In this document: piece by piece, positions 47,721 through 59,875 of the stretch
Layout of the letters: each line of letters opens with the position of its first letter
Numbering within the stretch: the stretch's first letter is position 1
NCBI GenBank assembly: GCA_027924585.1
Contig: BSBM01000125.1
Location: 3,291,001 to 3,355,000 of the forward strand
DNA length: 64,000 nucleotides
Direction of reading: 5' to 3'
Source: Larix kaempferi
Lineage: Eukaryota; Streptophyta; Pinopsida; Pinales; Pinaceae
Made by a program: the position numbers and the translations under genes
The notes under the pieces: model-generated
What the model saw: the letters and a program-made list of their open reading frames with translations, nothing else
Databases searched by the model: none
What the model was told of the DNA's origin: nothing

Positions 47721-49369
47721 AAATCCTATTTTTTATTTGAATAACAACCATAAAAATACTTTGATTAAAAAAAAAGAAGAAGTTATATTTGATTATTGAG
47801 AAACCTTATAAAGAATAGACAAATCTGAAAAGAATTTTATAATTAAGTATTAAAATTAAAAGGAACATGCAATATTGAATTTTATAATGTTAAAAACTTG
47901 CAAAAATTAAATATAAAAAAGTTTGAATAAATATTGTGATTTTAAATTAGATTATTACTGTAACTAATAATGTAAGTGACTTAAATTTTCATGTTAAATT
48001 AATTATTTTTGTTTCGTTGTATATATAAAACACTTACCATTATATATATTCTAATTTTAATTATTTGCAAAGCAACATAAATATCTTTTTCTAGTTATAT
48101 TTTTCATTTAAATATATTTTTTTTATTTTTTAAATGTATAATATTCAAATATTTAGTCAACATTTTTATTTATAAAATATAAAAAAAATTCTTAAAAATC
48201 AAATCGTACCATATTAATTTTTATTTAAAAGATTATGTTTTTATTTTTATTTTTATATAGTTAAAATATATTAATTTACTCAAATTTAATATTCATATTT
48301 ACATATACAAATATCAATATTATATTAGATTTAGTGAATCATTGAATTACTTGTATTAAAAATATTTATAAACAACTTATTTAAAACTTTAAAATAAATT
48401 AATATTCCTACCATTCTAACTCTAACTCTGGAACGAATTGAGTTCTATTATTTGGAATAAGTTTATTAATAATAAGTAGACAAACCCGTTAATGGCAACT
48501 GAAAAGCCACGTGGATCACTTAATTTCACAAGTCTATGGAAATTTATAGAAGCATGGCTCTTCACATCATATTCATGCAAAGTTTACGGAGATAAACAGT
48601 AGGCAAAATCTTTTTATGAAGCTGTATTATCATCATCATTTTATCCTTGGGAGATGTAGGAGAGTAAGATATATAGATATATATGTTTTTTAATGTTTAT
48701 GGTTATATGATATTGGGGTAGGATATGATATTGTACTAGTTTCATTATTTTATATTAAAATTGAAGAGACATATAATATGATTGGAATATAGATGTTAAA
48801 TTTATGTTTTTATTTTTATTTTTTTTTATGTTATTTTGTTTTTAAATTATATTTTTATTCTCATAATTAAAATTGAAAGCAATAAAAATGATGATATCAT
48901 AGTTTAGTTTAATTAAAAAATAAAAATTTATATTTCATACTATTAAAAATATTTTTATTTTATTTTTTACAATATTCATTTAAGATGTAATTTTTTAAAT
49001 TTTTTTAGAAAATTATATTGAAAAAAAATTGCTTAACACAATTAATTAAAAGTCAACTAAAATTAACTACAAAGCAATTACAATATACATGCCTTATAAA
49101 ATATAAAAATACATCAATATTTTAATACTTTATTAAAGTGATGAAGTTTTAAGGATACTCTTTTAGAAAGAAAAAGAAATTATGTATTAAAAATATATAT
49201 ATGTTAAAAAGAATATTTTTTTATGTAAGTGTTTGTTCTTAATTACAAATATAAAATGTCATTGATAGAAAATTCATTATGTCTATTATTATTATTTTTT
49301 AAATAATAATTATATAACTATGGAATTAATTAGTTGTAGAAGGTCTAAGCTGTTCTATGCAAGCAATCA
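47721..49369. other. Very AT-rich non-coding DNA
   Basis: Long A/T runs and no supported frame. It includes one copy of a dispersed repeat at 49139. Confidence 0.6.
49139..49245. repeat. Dispersed repeat pair, copy 1
   Basis: Matches 51715-51820: GATGAAGTTTTAAGGATA, AGAAAGAAAAA(G/T)(A/G)AATTAT, TTAAAAAGAATA and TTTTATGTAAGTGTTT in the same order. Confidence 0.75.
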
Positions 49370-50035
49370 AAAGGTTTGGAGTTTTAAGGGCATTTGATTT
49401 TCTTCGGTCTTATACATCACACACCTACTCTTTGTTGATGATATCCTCATCCTATGTGATGGTACTTGGAGAGATGCAGATAGGTTGGAAAGTATTCTAG
49501 ATCTATTATGTCAAGTTACCAAGATGAGCATCGATGTTTGGAAGTCTTCCCTATCTTGTGTCAATATGGAAGACGATGAACTAAGGTATTAACAAGCACT
49601 CTTCTCTTTCCCTTTAATTGACTTTGATAGTGGCTTAAAATACCTTAGTTTTCATATAAATCCCATCAATGATAAAAAAAAGGATTAGTTGTGGTTGGTT
49701 TCAAAGATGGAGAAAATAATTCATGTGTGGTGTCATAAGTGGCTATCTAGGGTTGGGAGACTAGTGCTGGTCAAATCATTGCTAGAAGAAATTCCAGTCT
49801 ATTGGATGTCATTAGCCTAGATTCCAAGGGAAGTTTTGGAATTTAGCCTAGATTATTGTGTTTCGAATTCCCGTGGAGTGGCCATAAGGGCCACTTTGTT
49901 ATGCCCTAGGTCAGATGGGAGCAGACTTGTATGCCAAAGTCTCTAGAAGCATGGAGCAAAATCCTTAGCTTCCAAATGTGTTTAGAGGCCTCTGTCTTCC
50001 AAAAGTTTGTCAACATGTGTTGTAGTATAAAAGTA
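49370..50035 (+). pseudogene. Third LINE, reverse transcriptase fragment
   Basis: HTPTL in one frame and YITHLLFVDDILILCDGTW in another mark the catalytic FVDD at about 49418-49470. SILDLLCQVTKMSIDVWKSS, GLKYLSFHINPI, IHVWCHKWLSRVGRLVLVKS and SGHKGHFVMP follow in the order of plant LINE RT. In-frame stops (after DELRY, KKD and SLA) are TAA or TAG. It starts and ends abruptly. Confidence 0.75.
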
Positions 50036-50889
50036 TATTATAATACCCAAAATACTACTATTTATTTTGGATTTTATAACAATTATTTTATGTAAGAGTC
50101 ATTCAAATTAAAAAAAAAACACAAAGTAATACTTTGCACAAAGTGTTCTATTCAGCTTCCTACTATGGTAGCATAACTTGATTTGATTGATTAAAATAAC
50201 GGTTGTTCATAAATAAGTGACAACCAATAAGCATGCGAATGTCATTTCTTCCCTTAAAGTCATATTGAGATGTCAATAAGAGTTTGCTAGATAACTCCTA
50301 CATCTTTTTAGAGTTGGCGTGTATATCGATTTTTACTGTGGGTTTAGTATTTTAATGGAGCAAATCTTCTGAAAGAAAATCGTTGTACTCCTTTTTATTT
50401 TGTTTCGGCATATGAACTGATTGGAGTTCCTGGGATAAAGTAGAACTCTACGGAATTTTTTTTATGCTTTTGCAATATGGATGGATTAAAATTTTCTCTG
50501 AGTTAGTGAAATCAAAAAGAATATTTGTTTTTTATTGCCACCGTACTCAGTTCATTGTCGTTTATTTTATCTTTTTTCAAGTAGTTGAAGGATTCGATCT
50601 AGGCGAAGAAAAGAGTGGAACTCTGAGTGTATTATGAATTTATGATGAATAGATCGATGCTTTTACTCTGTTACTTCAGAATGAATGTATGGGTCCTCTG
50701 TGTGTTTATAGATCGTTGAAAAAAAACAATTATGTTTATGGTGGAATGGGTCCTCTGTCTGTAAATATGTGGTGGCAGTGTGATTCTTCATCTATCAAAA
50801 ACTCATTTATTTAAAATTTTGTTGGGGTTTGGGGATGGTACAAACAATTATGTTGAGTTGATCACTTTCAAGATATTTCTTCTTTTTGT
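50036..50889. other. AT-rich sequence between LINE pieces
   Basis: No recognisable coding. It could be an insertion separating the RT fragment at 49.4 kb from the RNase H tail at 50.9 kb. Confidence 0.4.
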
Positions 50890-51215
50890 CACGAAAAAAG
50901 GTTGTTGAAATCTCCAAGTTTTTGGCAATGCAATGTTGGTCATAAATTGGATAAAGGAATTGCACACACGCATAATTGGTCTCTTTATTGGAGGATATAT
51001 CAGATATCAAATCAAATTTTAATTTATTTTCATGTATGCATGTCTATAAGGAATGAAATAGGATTGCATATTCCCTTTCTAAAGATGTCTTTCAGTTGGC
51101 TAAAGGGTTCTTCAACATAGAAAAGCACAATAATGAACATTTTTTGGAGTACTTTCATAGGCCTTTTACTAAAGGGCCCGGGGTTATGGAACCAATGACT
51201 AGAACATGATTATCT
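50890..51215 (+). pseudogene. LINE RNase H tail
   Basis: The frame ...CMHVYKE-stop-NRIAYSLSKDVFQLAKGF followed by NNEHFLEYFHRPF matches the final RNase H motif (H-x-YRERNRIAD-x-LSK) and the C-terminal tail of plant LINEs. The catalytic Asp is Tyr here (IAY instead of IAD). It may be the 3' end of the fragment at 49370. Confidence 0.6.
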
Positions 51216-51940
51216 TACAGTTTTTGAATCAGATCTATTAACAATAACAACAGGCTTTATTAACTCTACCATCTACTAAGATATATGGCTACAAGAACTA
51301 ACACATATAGGATAGCTATAGAGATTTTAATATTAAGCATATATATAATGTGACATTATCAGATGGTCTATTTATTGGATAAACATTTTGCCTAGTCTAT
51401 TATCTTCAATTGCTCTCTGGACAGATCTTGATGATTTTGATGTAAAATCTAAGAATGAATTTTATATCTCTTTTTGAACGTTTATATGATGAAAAATATG
51501 CCATGGGGCATATATCTAAACAATGTAGTTTTTTACCATGAAAGAGAAATAAAATTACGATTTTTTATTTTTTTTTTTCTGCAAAAAAAACTATAGACCT
51601 AGTTAAATATAATTTTTTAGCATGTTATTATTATTGAGAAGTTAATTTTTGTGAAATCTTAATTCAAGTAATGTTGTGAGTGAAATAATCTATGTTATTA
51701 TAGGATTTGAAAGTTATGAAGTTTTAAGGATATTGTTTAGAAAGAAAAATGAATTATATTTAAAAAATGTATATTAAAAAGAATAAGATTTTTATGTAAG
51801 TGTTTTCTCTTAATTGTGTCAACAGACATTTATATTTTATAATTCCAAAGGAGGAAGAAGAGTCATCCTTCCTTGATCGTAGGGAATGTAGCCAAGTGTA
51901 CATTAAGGATTAATTTCACAGGCGTTATTTTTATTTTAAG
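51216..51940. other. AT-rich flank of element C
   Basis: No gene. It contains copy 2 of the dispersed repeat. Confidence 0.5.
51715..51820. repeat. Dispersed repeat pair, copy 2
   Basis: Pair of 49139-49245 in direct orientation, about 2.6 kb apart, with LINE fragments between them. Confidence 0.75.
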
Positions 51941-52559
51941 TGATCCAAATGGATATAGGTGGCCACCCACCTATTCCACTGGCTCAAAATAGTTTTCCAT
52001 TTTGGCAGTTTTCTAGTAATTTTTCTATAGTGTTTCGGGTCCTGAACTTCCGGGGCCGTTTTGAGGCCCTAAACGACGTTTTTGGAGATTCGGGGGGACC
52101 AAAAGTTTCCATCAGCATGCATTAGCCCCATTTGAAAGTTGTAAATCCTAGGTAGACATTTCCAACGAACTATCGAGCGCCCCAAACAGAGATCGTATGC
52201 AAACGTTATGACCCCGAGAAGTTGATTGTTTAACTAACCACCTTGGGTCCGCAAACTTTATGACGGTTCATCTTCTAGGGTTAGGATTTTTGATGTTTAG
52301 GGTTCTTTCCCTCATGCTTATGATAAATAGGCTCTTTCTGCCTCTTCTTGTATTCAACTTGTCACAAATGAGCGTAGCCGTCACATCTCTTCTCAGAGAT
52401 ATAACTACCACCATTCTAGCTGCTTTTATTTTACAGTTTGTTCTATTTCATTCATTTAATAGAATCTGAGTTTACTGTATCACTGTGTTTCCTGCCATAT
52501 ATCTATGTATGTGAATATATTTATGCTCTTTCAATTCGTTCTCACATAAAACCAGATCA
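51941..52559 (+). repeat. Element C 5' LTR
   Basis: Starts TGATCCAAAT and ends ACCAGATCA, giving the inverted ends TGATC/GATCA. It is directly followed, after one base, by a tRNA-Met-type primer site. Length 619 bp. No partner is in the window. Confidence 0.75.
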
Positions 52560-52560
52560 A

Positions 52561-52572
52561 TGGTATTATAGC
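52561..52572 (+). promoter_or_regulatory. Primer binding site, tRNA-Met type
   Basis: TGGTATTATAGC matches the plant initiator-Met site TGGTATCAGAGC at 9 of 12 positions and lies one base after the LTR. Confidence 0.7.
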
Positions 52573-52598
52573 GTTATACTCTTGTGGTTTCTCAGTGC

Positions 52599-53690
52599 AT
52601 GTCCCCGATGAGATCCGAATATCGAGAGTTGGATATCAAACTAGTTGAGCTTAGGGAAAACCCCTCTCATCAGTCCAAGAAGACTCACATGGAGGGGGAA
52701 GAAAAGAGAGACGACGAAGCAGGAGATCCTATTAACTTGTTTCTCGAGGAATCCCTCGCACGACATAGGAATGAGATGATGGATAATTTCGCCCATATCC
52801 TTCGAAGAATGCCGACAATGAAATATACACCTTCAACGAGCAACCGTTTCAGGGGTGTGATTCCGTTCAAGGTACAATTTAACTTTGAAATTCCTTTATT
52901 TGAAGGAAAGATAGATGCAGATGCTTTGGAGAAATGGTTAAATCTAGTAGAGGGTTACTTCTCTATTCAAAATTTTTCGACAGTGAAAAGATCACATTTG
53001 CGACCCTTAAGTCCCTCCCCCATGTCAAAGAATGGTGGGATGGGTACTACGAGAGGCAAGCAAGAGAAGAGTCTAAACTATTCAGGATATACCCCACTTG
53101 GGAAGCTTTTGTCGATGCCGTCAAGGAGGAGTTCTACCCAGTCAGAAACTATGATGACCTGTACACCAGGTGGACAACTTTGCGCCAGGTGAGAGACCAG
53201 ACAGTGCCAAAGTTTACCAACATGTTCCATACCGTACGCTCCAAAGTGGGTATTAGAGACTCTGAATGACACTTGGTCCTAAAGTACCATAGTGGCCTGC
53301 ACAGGTACATTCAGACGGAAATGGATTTCCCAGAAGTATCCTCACAGGATAAACTTATTGGTATGCCATCAAGATTGAGCAGAAGTTTAAGCAAAAGAAT
53401 AAGCGAGATTTTGGGTCTGCAAATCAACAGCAGAAGCCTAGAAAAGGTGGAACTAATTCACAAGGTAAAGGAAAGCACAAGGAAGGCGAAAGCCTCGACA
53501 ACCAGCCCAAGCTGCAGGCAAAGAAGGGTAATGGAAAATCAAATAAGGATAATAGAAAGTGGTGCGAATTTCATAAGAGCACCTGGCACAACAATGATGA
53601 ATGCTGCTAAAAAAAATCCTTATTGGCTGAGATGAAATCCCCAGATCCAGACTTCAACTTCGAATCTGATGTAGAGAAATAAAGGTGAAA
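52599..53690 (+). pseudogene. Element C gag
   Basis: It starts at the ATG at 52599 (MSPMRSEYRELDIKLVELR). The capsid-type domain follows: VQFNFEIPLFEGKIDADALE, then after a one-base shift near 52975 SEKITFATLKSLPHVKEWWD, SKLFRIYPTWEAFVDAVKEE, FYPVRNYDDLYTRWTTLRQV and FTNMFHTVRSKVGIRDSE. This is the Retrotrans_gag (PF03732) pattern. A TGA at 53267 replaces the Arg of DSERHL. Later frameshifts precede the basic zinc-knuckle region near 53560-53610 (KWCEFHKSTWHNNDEC, spacing C-x2-H...H...C). Confidence 0.8.
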
Positions 53691-54420
53691 GAAGATCATT
53701 GACGCAAAACCGAGTGCCACCATCGCAACTACAAAGATCCAACCAGAAGAGTCAGAGGAGATAGAGGAAGGGGAGCGCCTCTTTCATTCTCAACTATGGG
53801 TGCATGGAAATCCACTACAATTTCATTGTTGACAGTGGTATCCAAAAGAACCTTATCTCATTCGAGTTCGTCAAAAGACTGAATCTTTTGACGGTTCCAC
53901 ATCCCCAACCATACACTATTGGTTGGCTAAGCCAGGGATGAGACATTCGCGTCAGTCAACAGTGTCGCCTCTCCTACGGCATCAAGCCCTTCAAATATGA
54001 GTTAATGTGTGATGTTTCCCCCCTTAAAGTTTGTGATGTTCTTTTTGGACAACCATATATGTGGAAATGTCATGCTTTGTATGAGTCTAGACCTCACAGT
54101 GTCATTATTACTTTGGGAAAGAAACTCTATAGGATACCAGAGACACTTCCCACTACTGCAATGTCCCTCATCATAGCGAAGCAGTGCAGTAAGGTAATCT
54201 CCCAGACATATAAATTCGTCCTCTTCATGGTTCGTTCTGAAGGAAAACGAAAGATCGCAGCAACATACACCACCTCTAAACATAGCCCCTAGGCACAATA
54301 GAAACAGGTGGACAACCTCGTGGAAGCATACAAGGACATCTTCACCACACCTACTGGGGTTCCAGTACATTGGAAGGTCAGGCATCCCATTGATTTGATA
54401 CTTTTGGTTTGTTTTCTTTC
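53691..54420 (+). pseudogene. Element C protease and RT entry
   Basis: Across frameshifts the sequence reads LWVHGNPLQF, then IVDSGIQKNLISFEFVKRLN with the catalytic D-S-G at about 53830, QCRLSYGIKPFKYELMCDVS, VCDVLFGQPYMWKCHALYES and SVIITLGKKLYRIPE. These belong to gypsy retropepsins of the RVP family. VPVHWKVRHPIDL near 54357-54398 is where the reverse transcriptase should begin. Confidence 0.75.
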
Positions 54421-54547
54421 TGGGGCTGAACCGGGTTCGACGAAGTTCCTTTAGACCCAACAAATACCCCTTTCACTGGACCTTCCGGCATCAACTTGCG
54501 ACATGATGAAGTCTCACCCGAAGCGAAGATGGGGGGTTACAAAATCA

Positions 54548-55573
54548 TGTTTATGTAACCGTGGTGATGTGCAGATGTGGAATACGACCTCGCACTACGT
54601 TCCTCTCTTAGCATCTACTTAACATAACAATATCAACTCGTAACCAAGAACTTCGTAGTTATCAACAACCTACAGACTTCGCTGAATTGTTGTTGTCTTT
54701 TATCTTATAACTACGCATTCATCATACTTAATGTTACTTCTCAACATTCATACACATGTTTTCCAATTACTTAACATATGATTCCCATTCACATACATAT
54801 GAAATAAAATACATAAACATACCATAACATGAACACAAAGCACATCATAAATTCATACACATAACATGGGTATTTCTGTGGTTCATCCCCTAAATGGGAG
54901 CTACGTCCACGGGAACTATTCTTATATTACATGGAAGGGGTAACAGTTCCAGTCTGTGCACTCAGTTGCAGACTCTTCTCTACAATAGATTTCTACGCAC
55001 TTAGCTCCATAGTATTTTCTCTCTTAGATCTCTCTCTTAGTCTAGATCTAGCTCTCTAACCCAAGCAACATCTAACCTTCTAACCCTTATACAAAAATGA
55101 CCCTTTATATAGATGTGCCGAAAGGTCACATATTACAATAACTATGGGCCAACCCCCATAGTACCCTTAAACCCAAAACGACGCGGTTCCCCTATCGAAC
55201 ACACTTTTCCTTAACTTCGCTGTAACTCCGCTGTCCTTTTGCGTCGCTTCTTTTGACAGTGCGGTTCTAACCGCGCGGCTCTGACTCTATAGTGGTGTGT
55301 CCTTTGCACCATTCCAATTCTTTACGCTCTTCTCCTGTAGCTGTCAGTTCATCGCTTTATCCTTCACTGCTTCAACTACCTCTGGTTGTCCTTAGTACTT
55401 CATCTTTATTGAGGGGACAAGTCCTTTCTTGTCAACTTCACTTCTCTCCATACCCTCCTCCCGGGAATTTTGGAGTTGCTTCTCCCAAAACTGGTCAATG
55501 TTAGGCCTCGCCTAACTATACTTTCTCCGTCAAAACTTCCTATACTTGGGTTGCGCCCAACAGGCCCATAACA
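54548..55573 (-). repeat. Element D 3' LTR (1026 bp)
   Basis: Ends TGTTATG and CATAAACA are near-complementary. A TATA box (CTATATAAAGGG on the minus strand, about 55112-55100) sits centrally, as expected for an LTR promoter. The region has no coding frame. Its partner is not in the window, so the exact ends are inferred from TG...CA and from the ORF stop. Confidence 0.6.
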
Positions 55574-56582
55574 CTTACTTGTGGTTCATCCCTGAGCCAC
55601 TTTTAGTAGGCTTCTTCGATTGCGCATCACTTGGGATGTTCGTATTTGCAGCGAATTCCTAAAAATTTGCACTCGACTTCACAACTGCTTCCTTAGTCTC
55701 TTGCTCGTATTCTTTGATTGTTTCGAGCATCATCGCCAATATGGGTTCTTGCATTTGATCATTTACTGTACTCTCTGTCATGCAGAGTTCTCGCAATTTA
55801 TCCTCTATTTCTTCAGAGAGTGCCAATGCTTCTTCTCGCATAGGCTGTAACTTCGATGAAGTTTCAGCTTCCTTTATCCTTAGTGCCTTCAGCTCCTTCT
55901 AAAGCTCTTTTGTTTCTACGAACTTCTGGATCCTTTGCCATGGCGGCAAATCCTTCATGGTCGTGTTCATAGAATCAAGGTCCTTCTGCCTTTTTTGAAC
56001 TTCATCTTGAATTTTCTATAATTTGGGATCCTCTTGAAGTATAGCCCAAACCTTAGTGACTTCTTCTAGCAAGTCTTGACATCTCGCAACTTCTTCGGAG
56101 ATGTTATCGGTTGGTGTCTTCATCTCTTTGGCTCTCGCTAATTCTAACTCTGGCGAAGTGCCAGGTTGTTGCCAAGACTCTAATTCATCAATCTTCTCCT
56201 TGTAACTAATATCCATCTATTCCATATTCTCTTTAAGATTGTCCACGGCAACACCAATCTTAAGGATGGCCGCTTCCACTTCAAGCTCTTCTTCACAGTC
56301 TGGGATCTTCGCACAAACTTCAGCTACGTTTTTCTTAAGCATTTTCTACTTCTCCTGAGCATTTTCTAGCTCATTTGTCTTCAACATGCTTTCATTCTTC
56401 AGCTCATTATAACTATCTTCCAACTTCATATGCTGGTTGTATGAGATCATATCTTTGTCTCTAATTTCTTCCACAACTTGCAAATGAAGATTATGCAGTC
56501 CTTCAATGGGAGACAATCCCACGTTAATATCCAAATGTGCGAGCCGCTTCACATCTTCAGTAAGTTCATCATACGGGAATAT

Positions 56583-57182
56583 TGTTAGATTTTGAGCATT
56601 AATTCAATATGATCTAGGATCTTATCTGAGAGAATAACAAGCACAGTATATCAATCACAAGAGATAATCACAAGAGACAATAGACACAGAGTTTCCTTGG
56701 GGAAAACCAAGAAGAAGAAAAACCCCAATAACTTACTCAGAGATAGATAGAGCAATGATACAATAATAACCCAAGCATAAGAGATAGACTCCTAGTAGCT
56801 TCTCCTCCTCCACTAGTGCGCATCACTCAATGAGAGAGATAGATGAATAAGTGAATGATCAAATAGAGTGACACCCTCACTCTATTTATACACAACTTGA
56901 CTTGTCTTTTAACTCTAACTAGGTCGGCCCCAACTTAACCACTTAACATAATACTAACTGGGCCGACCCCACTAGGGTGGTCTAATAACCCTTTAACCCA
57001 CAAGACTCATACAGGGCCGACCCCATCAAGGTGGTCTAATAACCCATCAAGTATAAGTTACTACACTTGCGACACTTGTAAATACAAAATGACGACACTT
57101 CCGTATAGAGGAATAATAACCTCTCTGTAGGGATACAATATACATATATGAAATAAATTCTGAAGTTACATAAACATCAACA
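56583..57182 (-). repeat. Element E 3' LTR
   Basis: 600 bp. On the minus strand it starts TGTTGATG and ends ATCTAACA. TATAAATAG (minus strand, about 56891-56882) is the probable TATA box. It has a 24 bp segment (around GGTGGTCTAATAACCC) that the other LTR lacks, bounded by CATCAAG repeats. Confidence 0.9.
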
Positions 57183-57193
57183 CTCCCTCTTAA
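57183..57193 (-). promoter_or_regulatory. Element E polypurine tract
   Basis: TTAAGAGGGAG on the minus strand, directly before the LTR start TGTTG: the classic copia plus-strand primer. Confidence 0.85.
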
Positions 57194-57720
57194 CTATGAA
57201 GGTATTTCTCGACACAGGTCTTCCGGCACAAGTCTTCTTCTTTGGATCATCAGATCATTGTCACCGGATTATCATCATCGTATCGTCGTCATCATCACTG
57301 CTGCTATCTCAATCAATCTCCAATATGTTTGTCATAGGAAGTTCTATAGAGCCAACCCTTTTTCATGCTGGTTGTAGGCCTAGCCTCCATGTAGGTCTTC
57401 ATCATCTCTGTGAGCAAGCCATCAAGTAAATACACCTCAGGACTGATTACACTGCCTCTGCAAAACCTGCAAGATCTCTCAGGATTGATTACACTGCCTA
57501 TGCAAAACCTGCAAGATCTCTCAGGATTGATTACATTGCCTCTGCAAAACCTGCAAGAGCATCTCAGGACTGATTATATGCCTTTACAAAACCTGTGTAC
57601 CATACTGTCACCTCATCATCTTCAGATCACCTCATAGTCCATGGAGCACACCCCAGATGCACATCACATAGCACTTACACTCATCGGCATGAGAAGACAC
57701 TTCAACCATCCGTGAAAGGC
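57194..57720 (-). other. Element E 3' region
   Basis: Lies between the RNase H end and the polypurine tract and contains a four-copy tandem repeat (annotated). No frame of interest. Confidence 0.5.
57436..57597. repeat. Four tandem copies, period 42-43 bp
   Basis: CTCAGGA(C/T)TGATTACA starts units at 57436, 57478, 57520 and 57563. Each carries CTGCAAAACCTGCAAGA. Confidence 0.9.
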
Positions 57721-58184
57721 TCAACACTTATATCTACGCCATGGGAAGACACACTTCAACCATACTCTGCTTCGGCTGTACTTAGTGCCACATAGGACTG
57801 CTTCGGCTGTACTTAGTGCCACACAGGACTGCTTCGTGTTAAACCAAGAGATCATACCAGATCCCATACTGAAGCAACATTCCAAAGTGCTCTTCTGATC
57901 AATGGCACTACCTACCCAATCTGAATCAACATAACCCTCCAGGTTAAACTTCTGATTCGCATCATACTTGAGCCCATAGTCAAATGTACCCTTCAGGTAC
58001 CTCAGAATATGCTTTGTGGCTATCAGGTGAACATGTCTCGGATCTGTCAGATATTGGCTCAAGGTGTTCACCGCAAAGTAGATGTCTGGTCTCGTATTCG
58101 TCAGGTACATCAAGGACCCAATCATCTAACGATACATCATGGCATCAACTGGCTCAGATGAAGCATCACATAGAAGCTTCAGGT
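57721..58184 (-). pseudogene. Element E RNase H
   Basis: MIGSLMYLTNTRPDIYFAVN, LIATKHILRYLKGTFDYGLK, LEGYVDSDWVGSAIDQKSTL and ISWFNTKQSCVALSTAEA are the copia RNase H motifs, with the catalytic D-S-D-W present. A TAG replaces Gln just before MIGSLMYL, so the upstream frame is interrupted. A 31 bp duplication (57768-57830) garbles the end near TAEAEY. Confidence 0.85.
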
Positions 58185-58946
58185 TCAATGCCATAGGTGT
58201 GGACATGGCCTGCAGTCCATCATCCCGATTCTCTTCAGGATCTCTACTGTATACTTCCCTTGTCCAAGGAAGATTCCATCTGTGCTCTGCCACACCTCCA
58301 TAACTAGAAAGTAGTGCATCATACCCAAGTCCTTCATCTCGAACTCAACATCAAGCTTCCTCTTCGTATCGGCAATCAATCCATCCTCACCTGTCACAAA
58401 CAGGTCATCTACATACAATAGTAGTATCACTGGATTTCCTTCCTCAACCTTGTAGTAAAGGTTGGAATCCACTTTACTCTTAGTAAACCCCAAACTGGAT
58501 AGGAATCTATCCATCTTGTCATACCAGGTCCTGGGTGCCTGTTTTAAACCATACAAGGATTTCTTCAGTTTGCACACATGAGTCCCTCTGTCATGTGTCT
58601 CAAACCCGAGTGGCTGCTCCAAATACACTTCCTCTTTAACTACATCATTCAAGAAAGCTATCTTGACATCCATCTGGTGTACCTTCTATTTCATCACTGC
58701 AGCCAGAGCAAGTACTGATCTAATGGAAGTGTATCTGGCCACAGGAGAAAAAGTCTCTTCATAATCAATCCCTTCTTTCTGGGAGAAGCCACGAGCTACA
58801 AACCTTGCTTTATATTTCTCTATGCTACCATCTGTAGCATTCTTGATCTTATAGATCCACTTGGAAGTCACAACAGACTTCCCTTCTGCTTTTGGGACCA
58901 CATCCCAAACATCATTCTTCATGGTTGAATGGTACTCCTTGATCAT
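58185..58946 (-). pseudogene. Element E reverse transcriptase
   Basis: WIYKIKNATDGSIEKYKARF, VARGFSQKEGIDYEETFSPV, HQMDVKIAFLNDVVKEEVYL, CKLKKSLYGLKQAPRTWYDK, VILLLYVDDLFVTG (catalytic YVDD at about 58406-58417) and GMMHYFLVMEVWQS follow in standard RVT_2 order. A TAG stands at the Trp of MKWKVHQMD. The 58185 end runs into a stop after CRPCPHLWH. Confidence 0.9.
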
Positions 58947-59444
58947 GGCATTCTTCCATTACTTCATCTGGTATCCTGGGAACTTCAATATCTTCAATAG
59001 ATAGTTTTGTTGCTAGAACAAATGTTGTAGTTCTTCTTTTGTAGGTGATTGTACACAATCTTTCCTACAAGTCAAATTCAATTGCATGATTAGAAACTTC
59101 TCATAGTTTTTAGAACAAAATCTTAAGCATAAAAATATATATGTCATACAGTCATGCAATTATCTTAGCCAATGCTTCAATACAACTTTCATCCATATCC
59201 CGTAACTTTCTAGATGCCTTCCATCTCTACCAGAACATTGTTAAGAGTTTGCACTATTCCCAACATGTCAGCAAAGAGGTTTCATTCTAGATAAGTAGCA
59301 ATGTAATGTTGTACAGTGCCATAGGCCACTTACCCATCACATGCATATTAGTAGTATACTGTTCATTAATGCAATTATTCTAATATGCATAATACACAAC
59401 CTAAGTCTAGGAACATAAGTATATACATCATTGAATAACATTAT
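58947..59444. other. Unassigned piece inside element E
   Basis: AT-rich sequence between the RT start and the integrase remnant, without copia motifs. It may be a replaced or inserted segment associated with the integrase deletion. Confidence 0.4.
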
Positions 59445-59875
59445 TTAAACAAACAGAATATACAAGAAATGACAATTCAAATAATTATCTTTGTTTGTTT
59501 GTTGGGTGGACTCCCTCTGAATCTTTGCTTCCTTGCAGGAGTTGCTAGAATCCGACTTTGAAGTAGCTTCTTCTACTCCTTTCTGTTGTGGATTGTAAGG
59601 AGTGGTCAACTCCCTCTTAATCCCTGAATTATTGTATAAATTCTTGAAGTCCCTTGAAGTGAATTCTCCGCCATTGTCGGATCTAAAGATCCTGATCTTC
59701 TTATTAGTTTGATTTTCTATCAAGGCTTTGAATTCCTTGAACTTATCAAAACACTTCATCTTTGACTAGATTTCAGGAAGACCTTCTTTGCTTGCAATTG
59801 GTACTGCATATGTGCAATCCTTTTGTGCCAAATTTCATTTGGCTCCATGGATTCATGTACCATGGCTCGTTCAGT
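59445..59875 (-). pseudogene. Element E integrase remnant
   Basis: EIWHKRIAHMQYQLQAKKVF (GAG_pre-integrase region) is followed almost at once by FKALIENQTNKKIRIFRSDN, GGEFTSRDF and LTTPYNPQQKGVEE. The last pieces are the late core of the catalytic domain, so the zinc-finger end and most of the first core half are deleted. Confidence 0.8.

Larger units (their letters stand above)
51941..54547 (+). mobile_element. Ty3/gypsy element C, 5' part
   Basis: LTR, primer binding site, gag and protease follow in standard order on the + strand. The protein runs to VPVHWKVRHPIDL, the conserved entry to the reverse transcriptase. It then loses homology and stops at the LTR of element D (54548). A purine-rich GAAGATGGGGGG at about 54525 may be a relic of its own 3' end after an internal deletion. 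RT, RNase H, integrase and the 3' LTR are missing. Confidence 0.8.
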
